DNA from: Guadua angustifolia
Lineage: Eukaryota > Streptophyta > Magnoliopsida > Poales > Poaceae
Assembly: GCA_036346375.1 (NCBI GenBank)
Contig: CM070508.1
Location: forward strand, 24,372,852 to 24,436,851
Reading direction: 5' to 3'
Length of the DNA: 64,000 nt
The notes under the pieces are model-generated. The model did not search any database. It saw only the letters and a program-made list of their open reading frames with translations, and was not told the DNA's origin. The position numbers were made by a program, and so were the translations under genes. Below, in pieces: positions 35,148 to 47,730 of this stretch. The stretch's first letter is position 1. Each line of letters starts with the position of its first letter.

Positions 35148-38100
35148 TGTCGGGACCCGGATGTGCAAATCCGGACCCTCTGTGTATTCAGCACTAGTCC
35201 AGGATCGCGCTAGTGCACACAGTCTCAACATTGGTACATATCACACCATAACCAACTAAATAATAAGTACTTTAATTAAATACTCAAACTAGTTGATTGA
35301 CCTTATGGTCAAGTTACAAGATCGCCTCGCAGAGGCTAAGACTTATTAAAATATTCAAATGCAATGAAATAAAATAAACTCGTGGCGCCAACCAATTTGC
35401 CACAGTAATCGCCCGGGCTCGCTCCTAGTTCGCTTGGCTCCTCCCGATACTCCTCCTCCGAAAGGTGGTTTGCTTCTTCTTCAACTGAAGTTGTGTTGTT
35501 GTGGGGTGAGTACTTTGAGCACTCAAGAAGTCATGCATGTAATGCAAATCTAATATTCTACATGCATGGCTTAGTACAAAGGATAGGCTATGGTTCATGA
35601 GCTGACAAAGATTCAAGATAAACAAGAATAGATTGCAAAGCAAGAAACAAGAGTAGGAATAGTAGCTTTCACAAACATTTCAATCAGTAAATCACTTTTC
35701 CATCCTAAGTCATGTTCATCATCACCAACCCAAGCACTTTCCATCAACAAGTCATTTTCATGAAAATCTAACCCTTGATCAGAATCACCGAAGCGATGCT
35801 CAATACCGTGAGCACGGCTATTCAATAGGTTGTACACTCTGCAGAGGTTATACACTTTACCCACAAGATCTGGTCAAATACCACCAAGGCAAATAACCGT
35901 GAAAAGCCTTTCCAAAGTTCCATCTAAACTCAAGATCGCCGCTAAGGTTTCAACTTTGGAGGGACTGGTTACCACACCCAGGGCCCCCCTCTTGCGCCAT
36001 GTGAGTTCTCATTCCGCTTCTCCGGGCCTCACACCACCACGACAGTACCAAAGAATAGATTTCCCAGTTTACTCAGCTAAGCCCGTCCCATTACGGAACT
36101 TGTGGCTGTATGAGAGACTCAGTTCAAATGCTCGCAAGGTTAAGTCCTTAGTTGACCGAGGCAAGTCTAACCAAAAATGACCTTAAACATCCAAAACCAA
36201 TAAAACCAAATGCGACCGCCCAGTTGCCACTCTTGGCCCACCAGAAACAATCTTGCCACATGCCTCAGCCTAAATCATTTTCCCACCCCGGTTCTTTACC
36301 ATTGCACCACGTGCCATCATCAACTCAATAACACATGTCTTATTCACAAATCATGTTCCATATCTCATTAGGTCAATATTTACCTTGGTATTCCAAAATC
36401 ATAAAATGTCCACGTGGTAGGGCTAAGCATACTACTTGGTCTACTCAACCCATGTTGGCAAATTATTAATGTCCAACTATTAGTCCATAACCTAGGGTGA
36501 CAAATGATTCATGGCATACAATTATATACGACAAGGTGGCATACAGACAACTAGGCATTTAACTAATCCCAAAAACTTATTCAAAGTCATTTCTATCAAA
36601 TTAGCATGCAATAGTTTAAATCAAAGTAATTTGCTCTAATAGGTTCAACATGATCAAACACAACTTGCCTTCAAAAAGTACTGATTCGGCTCTCGAGCTT
36701 GCTCTCGGTCGAACCTCTCCTCGAAACCGGGCACTTCAACGTCTACGCATAGCGTAAACACAAACAATAAAATAAATAAACAGTAGGCAAACAGTGCTCA
36801 AAAATTCAATTAAAATTCATAAACAGAAAGATCACAATTTTACAAATTTATAGAAATTGGAATCACTCAAATCGGAGTTAAAACATAAAAGTTATAAGCA
36901 TTTGAAGTTTCAAAATATATTTAAAATCAATATACCGAAATAAATAAATATTTTCTTTTTCGAAAATCAATTATTGCGTCATCTGTGACACGGTCGCCAC
37001 CAGAGAGTGACACGTGGACTTTTCGACGCCGATACGATCGGCTATTTCTCGACAAGTGGGTCCCACGGTGACGTCAAGATGACGTCACTGACGCCACACG
37101 ACAAAGGCGCGTCTTGCCGACGAGTGGGCCCGTCTTTGTCGGCGTCTCGTGAATAGTGCCGGTCGGCCGACATGTGGGTCCGGCGATCGGCGACTCCGCA
37201 GCGCCGCAAGGCGGCCGACGAGTGGGTCCCACGCGTCGATGACCACGAATAAAGCGATGCATGGTGCGGTGCGATTCGAGCCAGAGGATCTAGATCTAAC
37301 GGATGAGGTTTGAAGATGAGATTTATCGTGCAAGGGCGTGGCGGAATCCGGTCGCCGATTGAGATCGGACGGTCGTGGAAGCTCGCGAGGTTCGGCGGTG
37401 TCGCGGCGGCGCTGGCCGACCGGAGGCGAGACGACGACGTGGCGACGGCGCCCCGTGCTCTCCGACGTGAAGAGATAGCGCCCGACGCGGCTTGACGAGA
37501 GGGACTCAAGGACCAACGGCGACGGCGGAAGGTCACCGGCAATGATTTAACCGACGCGAGGAAGTGGCGGATGGCTTCGAACTTCGGCGAGGTCGGCGCG
37601 GCGGCGGTGGCGTCTCGGCGGCAAGGCGAGGTACGGCTACTGGTGCGGCGGAGGTGAGGTTCACAAGACGGCGGCGGCGCTTAAATAGTGCCCTCGCTTC
37701 GTGAAAAGCGGAGACCGAGGCCCACACGGGCGGCGGCATGAGTCCGTGGCGACTTCGGACTGGTCGACGTGGCGCAACGAGAGCCGCTTGATGGAGATCG
37801 AGCGGTGGGCGTTAGGGTTTTCGGAGCAGGCCGCATGATGTTCGCCCAACACCATTCATCGATTTTAATCTTTTTCGATTTAAAATAATTCCTAAATTCA
37901 AATAATTTATTTGGGGCATTAAAAATATCGAGAAAAATTCGAAAAATTCTCAAAAATAATCTAAGACATTTGTGACTCAAATAAAATATTTTCAGCAAAA
38001 ATTTATTTTAACTTTTCCATTATTTAATTAATTTGTTAAATGGCTTAATTCAAAATAAATTCAAATAATTTCAAATAAATCCAAATAAATCCAAATAAAT

Positions 38101-38166
38101 TCCAGAAATTCCCAAAAATTCAAAATACCATTTAAATGCAATAAAAGCAAAAATTGGGGTGTTACA
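35148..38166 (-). repeat. 3' LTR of chromovirus B
   Basis: 3019 bp; a TATA-like CTATTTAAGC is at 37680-37688. Followed by the tract AACCTCCCCCCCTT (38167 onward), the polypurine tract on the minus strand. Differences from the other LTR fall mostly at CAG/CTG/CCGG sites. Confidence 0.9.
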
Positions 38167-38179
38167 AACCTCCCCCCCT

Positions 38180-39560
38180 TAACGGAATCTCGACCCCGAG
38201 ATTCAGGGCTGACTAAGGAATAGGTTGAGAATTCCTTCTTCAGTCTTCTTCACGCCCCAAAGTTGCTTCACTCTCGGAATGGTTACTCCAATGAACTCGC
38301 AGAAGCGGGTTGATTTATTTCTTGTTTCTCGATCCATTGTGTCCAAGATTTTCACGGGTACTCTTATAGGTCAAATCCTCCTGCAACTCGACCGATTCTA
38401 ACAAGATCCGCTCTTTCCGCACTTTCGGAGACATTTCTTTAATTGTGACACATGGAATACATCATGCACACTGCTAAGGATCATGTAACTCCGGTGACAC
38501 GCCACTTCACCTCTCGACTTAGGATCTTGAATGGACCAACATATCTTGGTGCTAACTTCCTTTGGTGTGGAACCTCTTAACTCCTTTGAGTGGGGTAACT
38601 CGAGATACACAAAATCTTCGTGCTCAAAGCTCGAGATCCTGCGGCGATTATCAACAGAATTCTTCTTACTTCTTGATTGTGCAATTTTCAACCTTTCCCG
38701 ATCATGGCTATCTCCGCTCCTCGGCTTCTCAAGAATATCCGCCCAAACATATGACGTTCTCGGTCTCATTCCAATTCAACGGCGTTAAGCTGTGGTCGCC
38801 ATATAGTGCTTCAATGGCGACATCGCAAACTTGCTCGTAGCTGTTGTTGTAGTGAACTTCGGCGACGGCAAGCACTTGTCCCACGATGTTGTGTAAGCCA
38901 ATGCACATGCCCTCAACATGTCCTCCAAGATTCGATTAACTCTTTCCGCTTGCCCATCTGCTGCGGGTGATATGCAAGATCAAGTTCAAACGAGTCCCTA
39001 AAGCCTCATGCGACTTATCCCAAAATCTTGAGGTAAACGGGTACCTCGTCTGATACAATTCTCTTGAACTCCGTAGACATACAATTCTTGACATATATAA
39101 TCTGCTAAGCGGTCCCCGAGTATGTAGTCTTTCTTGGTATGAAGTGAGCAACCTTGTCAAACGGTCCACTATAACCCATATAGAATCATACCGTCTGGGT
39201 CCTTGGTAAACCGTAATGAAATCCATTCGATTTCTTCCCATTTCCACTCGGGTATCTTAAGTGGTCAGAGTAACCTCGCTGGCCTCGATGCATTGCTTTG
39301 ACTCTTTGACATATGTCGATAACGCGACATGCTCGCAACTTCACGCTTCATGCTTGGCCACCAAAATCTTTCCTTGGTCTTGGTACATCTTAGCGCTTCC
39401 TTGATGAATTGAGTACTTGGAATCATGGGCCTCCTCCAAAATCACCGCTTGACTCCTTCTGTCGCGGTACACAAATGCGATTCTTGATCCACAATGTACC
39501 TCGCTCATCCAAATTTTGAAATCCTTCGCCTTGCCTTCCTCCATTTTGGACTTAATTCTC
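38180..39560 (-). pseudogene. Integrase and chromodomain remnant of chromovirus B
   Basis: Pieces include the zinc-binding N-terminus (EEAHDSKYSIH, near 39430), the core (IVDRLTRLLTSY, near 39160; TSRFWDKSHEAL, near 39020), the C-terminus (VFHVSQLKKCL, near 38440) and a degraded chromodomain (VKILDTMDRETRN, near 38350). Frameshifts are frequent. Confidence 0.75.
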
Positions 39561-39830
39561 TGAATCTTGACATCGCCCTACATCCTTCTTCACGAATCGA
39601 TCTTCCAGGTAGGCTTCACCTCTAGAGCGGCTAAGAATCCCTTAGGCACAACTTCCGGCTTCAACTTCAAATTCCTTGCATAACTCGGCTGGTTTTCTCC
39701 CATCAACATGTTCCTTTGTGTGGCTCTTTCGACTTAAAGCATCCGCCACTACATTGGCTTTTTCCGGTGATAATGAATTCCCATTGTAATCCTTAATTAA
39801 CTCCAACCATCTCCTCTGTCTCATGTTCAG

Positions 39831-40157
39831 TCATTGTGTAAATATATATTTAAGACTCTTATGGTCGGTGTACACCTCACATCTGTTCCCAATTAAATAG
39901 TGTCGCCATAACTTCAAGGCGTGTACCACGACTGCTAATTCCAAATCATGCGTCGGATAGTTCTCTTCATGCGGCCTCAACTGCCTAGATGCATATGCAA
40001 CGACCTTACAGTTTTGCATTAATACGCAACCGAGTCCTTGGCGCGATGCATCACAATATATATCAAAGCTCTGGCTTAAATCCGGTAGAACTAACATTGG
40101 TCTTTGTTGTCGCGTTTCTTCAACTCGAAAACTACGCCGCATTCGGCGTCCATGCAA
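39831..40157 (-). pseudogene. RNase H of chromovirus B
   Basis: An open frame with FDIYCDASRQGLGCVLMQ, VVAYASRQLRPHEENYPTHD and CEVYTDHKSLKYIFTQ, covering the RNase H domain; the D, E and D catalytic positions are visible. Confidence 0.85.
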
Positions 40158-40930
40158 ACTTCTTCTCCTTTTTCAACAATTGCGTAAGAGGCCTCGCAAT
40201 CGTTGAGAATCCTTCAATAAATCGGCGGTAATAACCGGCCATTCCAAGGAAACTACGGATTTGGGTCACCGTTTTGGGTGGCTCCCAATGCAACACTGCT
40301 TCTACCTTACTTGGATCAACCTGCGACTCCTTGGCGGTTACTACATGTCCAAGGAATTCCACCTTGTTCTTCCAAAAATCACACTTACTAAACTTAGCAA
40401 AAGTTCTTTGTTCTCTTAACTTCTCCAGACTAGCTTCAAATGTTCGGCATGCTCTTTTCTCGTCTTGGAGTAGACTAAGATATCATCTATGAACACAACA
40501 ACGAACTTGTCCAGATATTCCATGAAAACCTTGTTCATCATGTTCATGAAATACGCAGGTGCATTTGTCAAACCAAAAGACATAACTGTAAACTCGTAGT
40601 GTCCATATCTTGACGAAAATGCGGTCTTCGGCACATCCTCCGATCTAATCTTCACCGGTGATATCGATCGAGATCAATTTTGGAGAAAACTCGGCTCCTC
40701 TCAACTGATCAAATAGGTCATCGATCCCGGTAGCGGATACTTATTCTTTATAGTGACTTCATTTAACGCCGATAATCCACACACATCCGATAACTCCGTC
40801 CTTCTTCTTGACAAATGTAACCGGTGCTCCCTATGGTGACGAACTTGGTCCGATAAATCCCTTATCCATCAACTCCTCAATCGCTTCTTCATTTCCACTA
40901 GCTCATCGGCTGACATCCGATAAGGTCTCT
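40132..40930 (-). pseudogene. Reverse transcriptase of chromovirus B (broken)
   Basis: The C-terminal half is open (40655-40416 and 40362-40132) with SRYGHYEFTVMSFGLTNAPA, FIDDILVYSKT and SFLGMAGYYRRFIEGFS. The N-terminal half (40930-40660) is in shifted frames. Confidence 0.85.
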
Positions 40931-41415
40931 TAGCCATCGGGCCGTTCCTGTACTAACTCAATTACAAACTCTATGTCCCTCGTCTGGTGGCATCCGGGTA
41001 AATCCTCTCGAAATACATCCGGGTATTCTCTGACAACTGGTACGTCTTCTATGCTAATGGCCTTCATACTATTGACCATCAACTGTCCATCCCGAACGGC
41101 AGTGGCTTGAAACTCTATTTTTCTCCCACAAGGACTCTCGACTGATATGACTCTTCGTCCACAGTCTAATACAACCTTGTGTTTAGACAACCAGTCCATT
41201 CCCAAAATAACATCTAGGGTCTGGGTATCTAACACCACTAAGTTTGCTAGGAACTCCGTTCCATCTATAAGCAACTTTACCCCAGAACATCCTACATCAG
41301 ATCGGAGTTCTGATCCCGGGGATTGTACTAGCAATACATGCCTAAGGTTCACCATTTTCAACCCATTGTTCACAGCAAAAATCCGGGATATAAACGAATG
41401 CGAAGCTCGAATCAA
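40930..41415 (-). pseudogene. Protease of chromovirus B (broken)
   Basis: An open frame with LLVQSPGSELRSDVGCSGVK and VILGMDWLSKHKVVLDCGRR. The catalytic D-S-G-A region at about 41390-41420 is spoiled: the expected GATTCAGGAGC reads GATTCGAGC, shifting the frame. Confidence 0.8.
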
Positions 41416-42630
41416 ATAAAAGCAGGTGCAGTCGAGTTGACAAGTAACTTACCCAAGACGACGTCCGATGTATTCTCTGACCGCATCAGCGGTGACATGA
41501 TTGACTCGCCTCTTACCACGATCTGCGTGGCAGCTCCAGACATGTAACTCCACGGCTTACTCTGGCGCGGGTGTCTTTGTTGGAGTAGTCCGAGATTGAA
41601 GCTAACGGTGTCCTCCTCCTCCTTCTTGGGACAATAATTGGCAAAGTGCCTGGCTCGTTGTAAATGAAACATCGCTTGACTACCGAGCTTGCGGCTTCTG
41701 TGGTGTGTTCCCAACTTGTCTTTGGTGTCGAAAATTTTGTCCGCCAGTCTTGGTCTGGTGGCGGCGTTGACATCACATTCCTTGGTTGAAATCAAGAAGC
41801 GGTTTGGCGCAACCCTCAAACGCTGCGCTCACGACGTGCTCCTCTTTGTGCCATCCTGCGCTTCGGTTGTCCTCCGGTTCCTTGCGCTTGTCCTCCAATA
41901 TCGGCGCCTTGTTCACTAGCTCTTGAAAATCCGGAAAGGTGTGGGTTATGAGTCCCACTGCAATCTGAATTGATCCTTTCATGAAAGCGGATCGCTGGCC
42001 TTTTGTTGTTACGTCCTCGGTGCGAGCGTGCTAAATGCGTGAACTTGTTCAGATATTAGGACCTTTGGTTGATTGCCCGCTTGATGCCCTAAACTCTTCC
42101 TTTTTCAGCTCCATTATGCCTTGGGCACATGATCCGCCGAAGCGACCGTGAACTCCTCCCACCGGTGATGTCTGCGGGTGCTCATGAGCGTAGCGATAAT
42201 TTTCCCACCATTGTGGCGGTTCCTTCAAGGCGATGAGAGGCATAGAGTACCCTCTCATTTCCTTCACATCGAGTAATGTGCAACTTTCTCTCTATCGTCC
42301 TCACCAATCATCGCCTCCAATGGATTGGCGTTTCAGAGAACGTTAGCGGCCTAGTCCTCATGAATTCAGACGACCTCGAGTGTGGCCTCTGACTTTGGGT
42401 TGGCTGGTTGACTTGAGCGGCGGCTTGGGCAAATGACTGCTGCACTGCTTGCATCATGGCATGCATCAAGCGAGTCTGTGCAGCAAGAAAGGCTCCAAAG
42501 TTACGCATATCAATGGCGGTGTTTGGTTGAGTGCCTTGTCCTTCATCATTGATGTTTCGGTGGCGTGAACCACTTCCATTTCCTCCTGGTTTCCACGGTG
42601 TTCACCATCCGTCGATTGCTCCATGGTTTA
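41412..42630 (-). pseudogene. Gag of chromovirus B (broken)
   Basis: Fragments in several frames: an N-terminal FGAFLAAQTRLMHAMMQAVQ (near 42500), the core (ERMRG..., MELKKEEFRA near 42110; VGLITHTFPDFQELVNKAPI near 41945) and a degraded zinc knuckle (HFANYCPKKE, near 41640). Confidence 0.75.
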
Positions 42631-43041
42631 GAGATGAGAGGAAGTAAGAATAGACAAGTAGTAGAATACTTATGCGGGGTCAAAGGTGTAACACAAAATC
42701 CAACTTTATTACTTTATTAATAGCTGGGTATGGTTGCTCACAATGCCTAAGGGCCTTGCAACACATACCAATCACTCACAAGCATGAAAGAAGCAAATCG
42801 AACTAACACTCTGAGTCAAACGCCTCTAAGGGTGACTCTTATTCCAAGACGCGACTCAACTCAGAGTCTCAGCTGCTAATCCTAACGCCACTCGAGCCAA
42901 CCCCACCGAACTTCTGGTGGATACACCGCGGGTGTCTTTGGTGCGGTACAAACCTATCCTAACGATCCTCGGCTAGGCGCCTCCTGCGCCTCTGCGCGGC
43001 CTCAACCTCCTCTGGTTCTGCTGACCTCCACAGCTCGGGCT

Positions 43042-43632
43042 TCACTTCCACTTGCTCGACTTCACTTCCATTGGCTCGACTTCACTTCCACTCGCTCGCT
43101 CTGCGGCTCTGGCTGCGGCTCTGCTGTGGCTCCTCCGGATCTGGTCGTGTAGCTCAAAGATCGCTCGGCTCTCGTCCGTCTGTGTTGTCTCCAGTTCCCC
43201 AATCCTCTGGATAGAGTGGGCCAAGTACTCACAAGTCTGCAACAGATGAGCCCTAAGCTGTGTGAATTCATTACGAGACCTCTGCAGCTCCTGAACCGTC
43301 TCGTCGATAACATCCTCTTGAGCGATGACATATCTGGCCAGGTGGGTGATCGTGGCATCCTCCTCCTCGATGGGCTCTCGGTTGTAGCGAGTGTCTCTGC
43401 GTGGGTGGTGACGGAACACTGTGCCATCCAACTCCCTGGGGTAGGTACGAGCAATCTGCCTCATCGCCAGACGCGATGTCTCCTGGATCCCAGCGTCAAA
43501 TGATGACCTCCTGGCAGTGATGCGGATGGGACGACTCGCCCTCGCCCTATCCCGAGCGTAAACCGTGATAGTGACATCGTGCAATATCGATCTGCCCGAT
43601 CTCTGATGAGTCCCCGATAGATCGGCTGTCAT
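43042..43632 (-). CDS. Extra pre-gag ORF of chromovirus B, 196 aa
   Basis: An open minus-strand ORF lying between the primer site and gag. It starts MTADLSGTHQRSGRSILHDV and contains YARDRARASRPIRITARR, DGTVFRHHPRRDTRYN and EEEDATITHLARYVIAQED, followed by a long helical segment (about residues 95-165) likely to form a coiled coil, and a basic tail. It shares several words with the disrupted equivalent in chromovirus A. It has no gag zinc knuckle and no enzyme motif. Its position would let it be translated first from the genomic RNA. The true N-terminus may lie upstream, near 43834, in another frame. Function unknown. Confidence 0.6.
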   Translation of the reverse strand: MTADLSGTHQRSGRSILHDVTITVYARDRARASRPIRITARRSSFDAGIQETSRLAMRQIARTYPRELDGTVFRHHPRRDTRYNREPIEEEDATITHLARYVIAQEDVIDETVQELQRSRNEFTQLRAHLLQTCEYLAHSIQRIGELETTQTDESRAIFELHDQIRRSHSRAAARAAERASGSEVEPMEVKSSKWK

Positions 43633-43905
43633 ATCCTCCCAAAGAATGCATCATACGCCAAAGCTCATGGCGTACTCCAAAGGCGCCACCAAAAGAGTGG
43701 ATCATCCTCATCTGCCAAAGGACACTCACGTGAAACTCACATATTTTAAAACAACGCAAAGACGTGATAAATTCAGCAAGGGGTGTGAGAAGAGAGAAGG
43801 GGTAAGTCGAGATTGCATTATCATCTTGGCACATTTTAACTCTTTAGAAAATAATTTTATCCTCACTACGACCATTCTAACTAAGGGCGATCCTACGGTC
43901 AAGAT

Positions 43906-43917
43906 GGCTCGATACCA
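43906..43917 (-). other. Primer-binding site of chromovirus B
   Basis: Minus-strand TGGTATCGAGCC; one base short of the canonical TGGTATCAGAGCC, again at a CAG site. Confidence 0.75.
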
Positions 43918-43921
43918 CCTC

Positions 43922-46900
43922 TGTCGGGACCCGGATGTGCAAATCCGGACCCTCGTGTATTCAGCACTAGTCCAGATCGCGCTTAGTGCACACAGCCTCA
44001 ACATTGGTACATATCACAGTCATAACCAACTAAATAATAAGTACTTTAATTAAATACTCAAACTAGTTGATTGACCTTATGGTCAAGTTACAAAGATCGC
44101 CTGCAGGCTAAGACTTATTAAAATATTCAAATGCAAATGGAAATAAAATAAACTCGTGGCGCCAACCAATTTGCCACAGTAATCGATCGGGCTCGCTCCT
44201 AGTTAAATCGGCTCCTCCGATACTCCTCCTCTGGCGGGGTTTGCTTCTTCTTCAAGCGAAGTTGTGTTGTTGTGGGGTGAGTACTTTGAGCACTCGGCAA
44301 GTCATGCATGAATGCAAATCTAATATTCTACATGCATGGCTTAGTACAAAGGATAGGCTATGGTTCATGAGCGATCTGACATTCAAGATAAAGCAGTAAT
44401 AGATTGCAAAGCAATAAAAAACAAGAGTAGGAATAGTAGCTTTCACAAACATTTCAATCAGTAAATCACTTTTCCATCCTAAGTCATGTTCATCATCACC
44501 AACCCAAGCACTTTCCATCAACAAGTCATTTTCATGAAAATCTAACCCTTGATCAGTAATCACCGAAGCGATGCTCAATACCGTGAGCACGGCTATTCAA
44601 TAGGTTGTACACTCTGCAGAGGTTATACACTTTACCCACAAGATACAATCAAATACCACCAAGGCAAATAACCGTAACGAAGCCTTTCCAAAGTTCCATC
44701 TAAACTCAAGATCTTGCCGCTAAGGTTTCAACTTTGGAGGGTGGTTACCACACCTGTGGCCCCCTCTTGCGCCATGTGAGTTCTCATTCCGCTTCTCGGG
44801 CCTCACACCACCACGACAAGCATACCAAAGAATAGATTTCCCGGTTTACTCGGCTAAGCCCGTCCCATTACGGAACTTGTGGTTGTATGAGAGACTCAGT
44901 TCAAATGCTCGCAAGGTTAAGTCCTTAGTTGACCGAGGCAAGTCTAACCAAAATGACCTTAAACATCCAAAACCAATAAAACCAAATGCGACCGCCCAGT
45001 TGCCACTCTTGGCCCACCGAAACAATCTTGCCACATGCCTCGGTCTAAATCATTTTCCCACCCGGTTCTTTACCATTGCACCACGTGCCATCATCAACTC
45101 AATAACACATGTCTTATTCACAAATCATGTTCCATATCTCATTAGGTCAATATTTACCTTGGTATTCCAAAATCATAAAATGTCCACGTGGCGGGCTAAG
45201 CATACTACTTGGTCTACTCAACCCATGTTGGCAAATTATTAATGTCAACTATTAGTCCATAACCTAGGGTGACAAATGATTCATGGCATACAATTATATA
45301 CGACAAGGTGGCATCTGACAACTAGGCATTTAACTAATCCCAAAACTTATTCAAAGTCATTTCTATCAAATTAGCATGCAATAGTTTAAATCAAAGTAAT
45401 TTGCTCTAATAGGTTCAACATGATCAAACACAACTTGCCTTCAAAAAGTCTTGATTCGGCTCTGAGCTTGCTCTCGGTCGAGAACCTCTCCCTCGAAAAA
45501 CCGGGCACTTCAACGTCTACGCATAGCGTAAACACAAACAATAAAATAAATAAACAGTAGGCAAACAGTGCTCAAAAATTCAATTAAAATTCATAAACAG
45601 AAAGATCACAATTTTACAAATTTATAGAAATTGGAATCACTCAAATCGGAGTTAAAAGCATAAAAGTTATAAGCATTTGAAGTTTCAAAATATATTTAAA
45701 ATCAATATACCGAAATAAATAAATATTTTCTTTTTAGGAAAATCAATTATTGCGTCATCGTGACACGTGTCGCCACCGAGAGTGACACGTGGACTTTTCG
45801 ACGTTAATACGATCGGCTATTTCTCGACAAGTGGGTCCCCAGTGGCGTCGGCATAGCGTCACGGTGGCGCCACACGCCGCGTCGCGTCTTGGTGACGAGT
45901 GGGCCCGTCTTTGTCGGCGTCTCGGTGAATAGTGCCGCAGTCGCGGGTGACATGTGGGTCCGGCGTCGGCGACTCACAGCGCTGCAAAGGCGGCCGACGA
46001 GTGGGTCCCACGCGTCGGTGACACGATGAAGCGATGCATGGTGCGGTGCGATTCGAGCCGAGGATCTAGATCTAACGGATGAGGTTTGAAGATGAGATTT
46101 CTTGTGCAAGGGCGACGTGGCGGAATCCGGTCGTCGATTGGAGATCGGACGGTCGTGGAAGCTCGCGAGGTTCGGCGGTGTCGCGCGGGCTGGCCGGCCG
46201 GGCGGAGGCGAGACGGCGTGGCGGCAGCGCTCCGTGCTCCTCCGGCGTGAAGAGATAAGCGCTCCGACGCGGCAGCGAGAGGGACTCAAGGACCAACGGC
46301 GGCGGCGGAAGGTCACCGGCGGCAACCGACGCGAGCGAAGTGCGCGGATGGCTTCGGAACTTTGGCGGTCGTGCGGCGCGGCGGTGGCGTCTCGGCGGCG
46401 TCTGGTCTGTTGGGTGCGGCGTGGTGAGGTTCCTGATCTGGCGGCGGCGCTTAAATAGTGCCCTCGGCTTCAAGTGAAAAGCGCGGAGACCGAGGCCCAC
46501 ACTGGCGGCGGCGAGTCCGTGGCGACTTCGGCTCGTCGGCGTGGCGCAACGAGAGCCGTCGGATGGAGATCGAGCAGGTTGGCGTTAGGGTTTTCGAGCA
46601 GACGCCGCGATGTTCGCCCAACACTGTTCATCGGGATTTTAATCTTTTTTCGATTTAAAATAATTCCCGAAATTCAAATAATTTATTTGGGGCATTAAAA
46701 ATATCAAAAAAATTCTGGAAAAATTCTCAAAAATAATTTAAGACATTTGTGACTCAAATAAAATATTTTCAGCAAAAATTTATTTTAACTTTTCCATTAT
46801 TTAATTAATTTGTTAAATGGCTTAATTCAAAATAAATTCAAATAATTTCAAATAAATCCAAATAAATTCCAGAAATTCCCAAAAATTCAAAATACCATTT

Positions 46901-46933
46901 AAATGCAATAAAAGCAAAAATTGGGGTGTTACA
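43922..46933 (-). repeat. 5' LTR of chromovirus B
   Basis: 3012 bp, matching 35148-38166. TATA-like CTATTTAAGC at 46450-46458. Confidence 0.9.
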
Positions 46934-47720
46934 GGCCCACAGGCTGTGCCGAGAGGCCACTCGGCATAGGGTTTCCCCTTTAGCACTCGATCGGGCATGT
47001 GAACTCCATTCCCATCTATTAGCCACCGCCGCTGGAGGCTAACTTTGTCTTCTTGCCGCCCAAACCCCCATCCACCTCAGTCCTCACATTGGCGTCGTCA
47101 GGTTGCCCTCATGGGCCTCATCAAGCGCCCTCTGCCTCCATCTGCTTGTTTGGCGTCCGCCGCAAACTCCTCGTCCCAGGCGTCCTCCCTGCTGCCCTCC
47201 ACCGTGGCATCCCCATCGCCGCCCTCCACGTGAGCCGCCCTCACTTCGCCGCCCTTCACGGTGGCAGGCAAGCCCTCCCCTGGCGCCCTCCACGGTCTTG
47301 GAACCCGCCTCCACCGTGGCGTCGCCCTTTGCCGTGCGCCCTCCACCGGCCACATCGCCCTTGCCGACCGCCCCCCCCATCGCCCTCCACCGGTGGCCGG
47401 CCTCCCCATTGCCCGGCGACCTCTCTCCACCTCTTACTGGCCGGGGCGGCCCTCGCGACCGCCCTTTGCTCTCCCTGCCGCTCGCGACCGCCCGTTGCCC
47501 TCCCCACCGCCCGCTGTCCTCCCCGCCGCTCGTGATCCTTCTCCCTCCGTGGTGGTATGTATGAAAATTTTGATTACTGGTCCACATGGATATCGTCAAT
47601 AATTGAACCTGCTTGCTTTGGATGCTTTCTAGGTGAGTCCCCGAGAGTGCACTCGGTGTAGCTTTGCTCTAGTGTTGTCCTCGAGAGTGCACTCAGCGTA
47701 GCCTTACTCTAGTGTTTTGC
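46934..47720 (+). repeat. CACTA subterminal region, right part, with a GC-rich block
   Basis: CGAGAGGCCACTCGGCATAG resumes right after chromovirus B. A GC-rich, proline/arginine-coding block (about 46985-47560) follows, then two more repeats (CCGAGAGTGCACTCGGTGTA near 47640 and a copy near 47690). The block has long overlapping ORFs on both strands but no domain I recognise; it could be a captured gene fragment or a CACTA 5' exon. Confidence 0.6.
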
Positions 47721-47730
47721 CTTCGGGAAT

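Larger units (their letters stand above)
35148..46933 (-). mobile_element. Chromovirus B (Tekay/Del type), 11.8 kb, TSD GGCCC
   Basis: LTRs of 3019 and 3012 bp (35148-38166, 43922-46933) start TGTAACACCCC and end GTCCCGACA on the minus strand. The perfect 5-bp TSD GGCCC is at 35143-35147 and 46934-46938. The internal order is primer site, pre-gag ORF, gag, protease, RT-RNase H, integrase with chromodomain remnant, polypurine tract. The structure is complete but the coding frames are broken by small indels. It is inserted in the CACTA repeat array. Confidence 0.95.

Noticed and set aside
34470..35260. Several minus- and plus-strand ORFs with repeated peptide words (ECPLGIVCGST type)
   Set aside because: They are translations of the CACTA subterminal tandem repeats and end with the array; no protein family.
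47053..47599. Long ORFs on both strands, 110-171 codons
   Set aside because: Overlapping frames on both strands of a GC-rich block with simple composition and no domain. Treated as a composition effect, though the block itself is reported.
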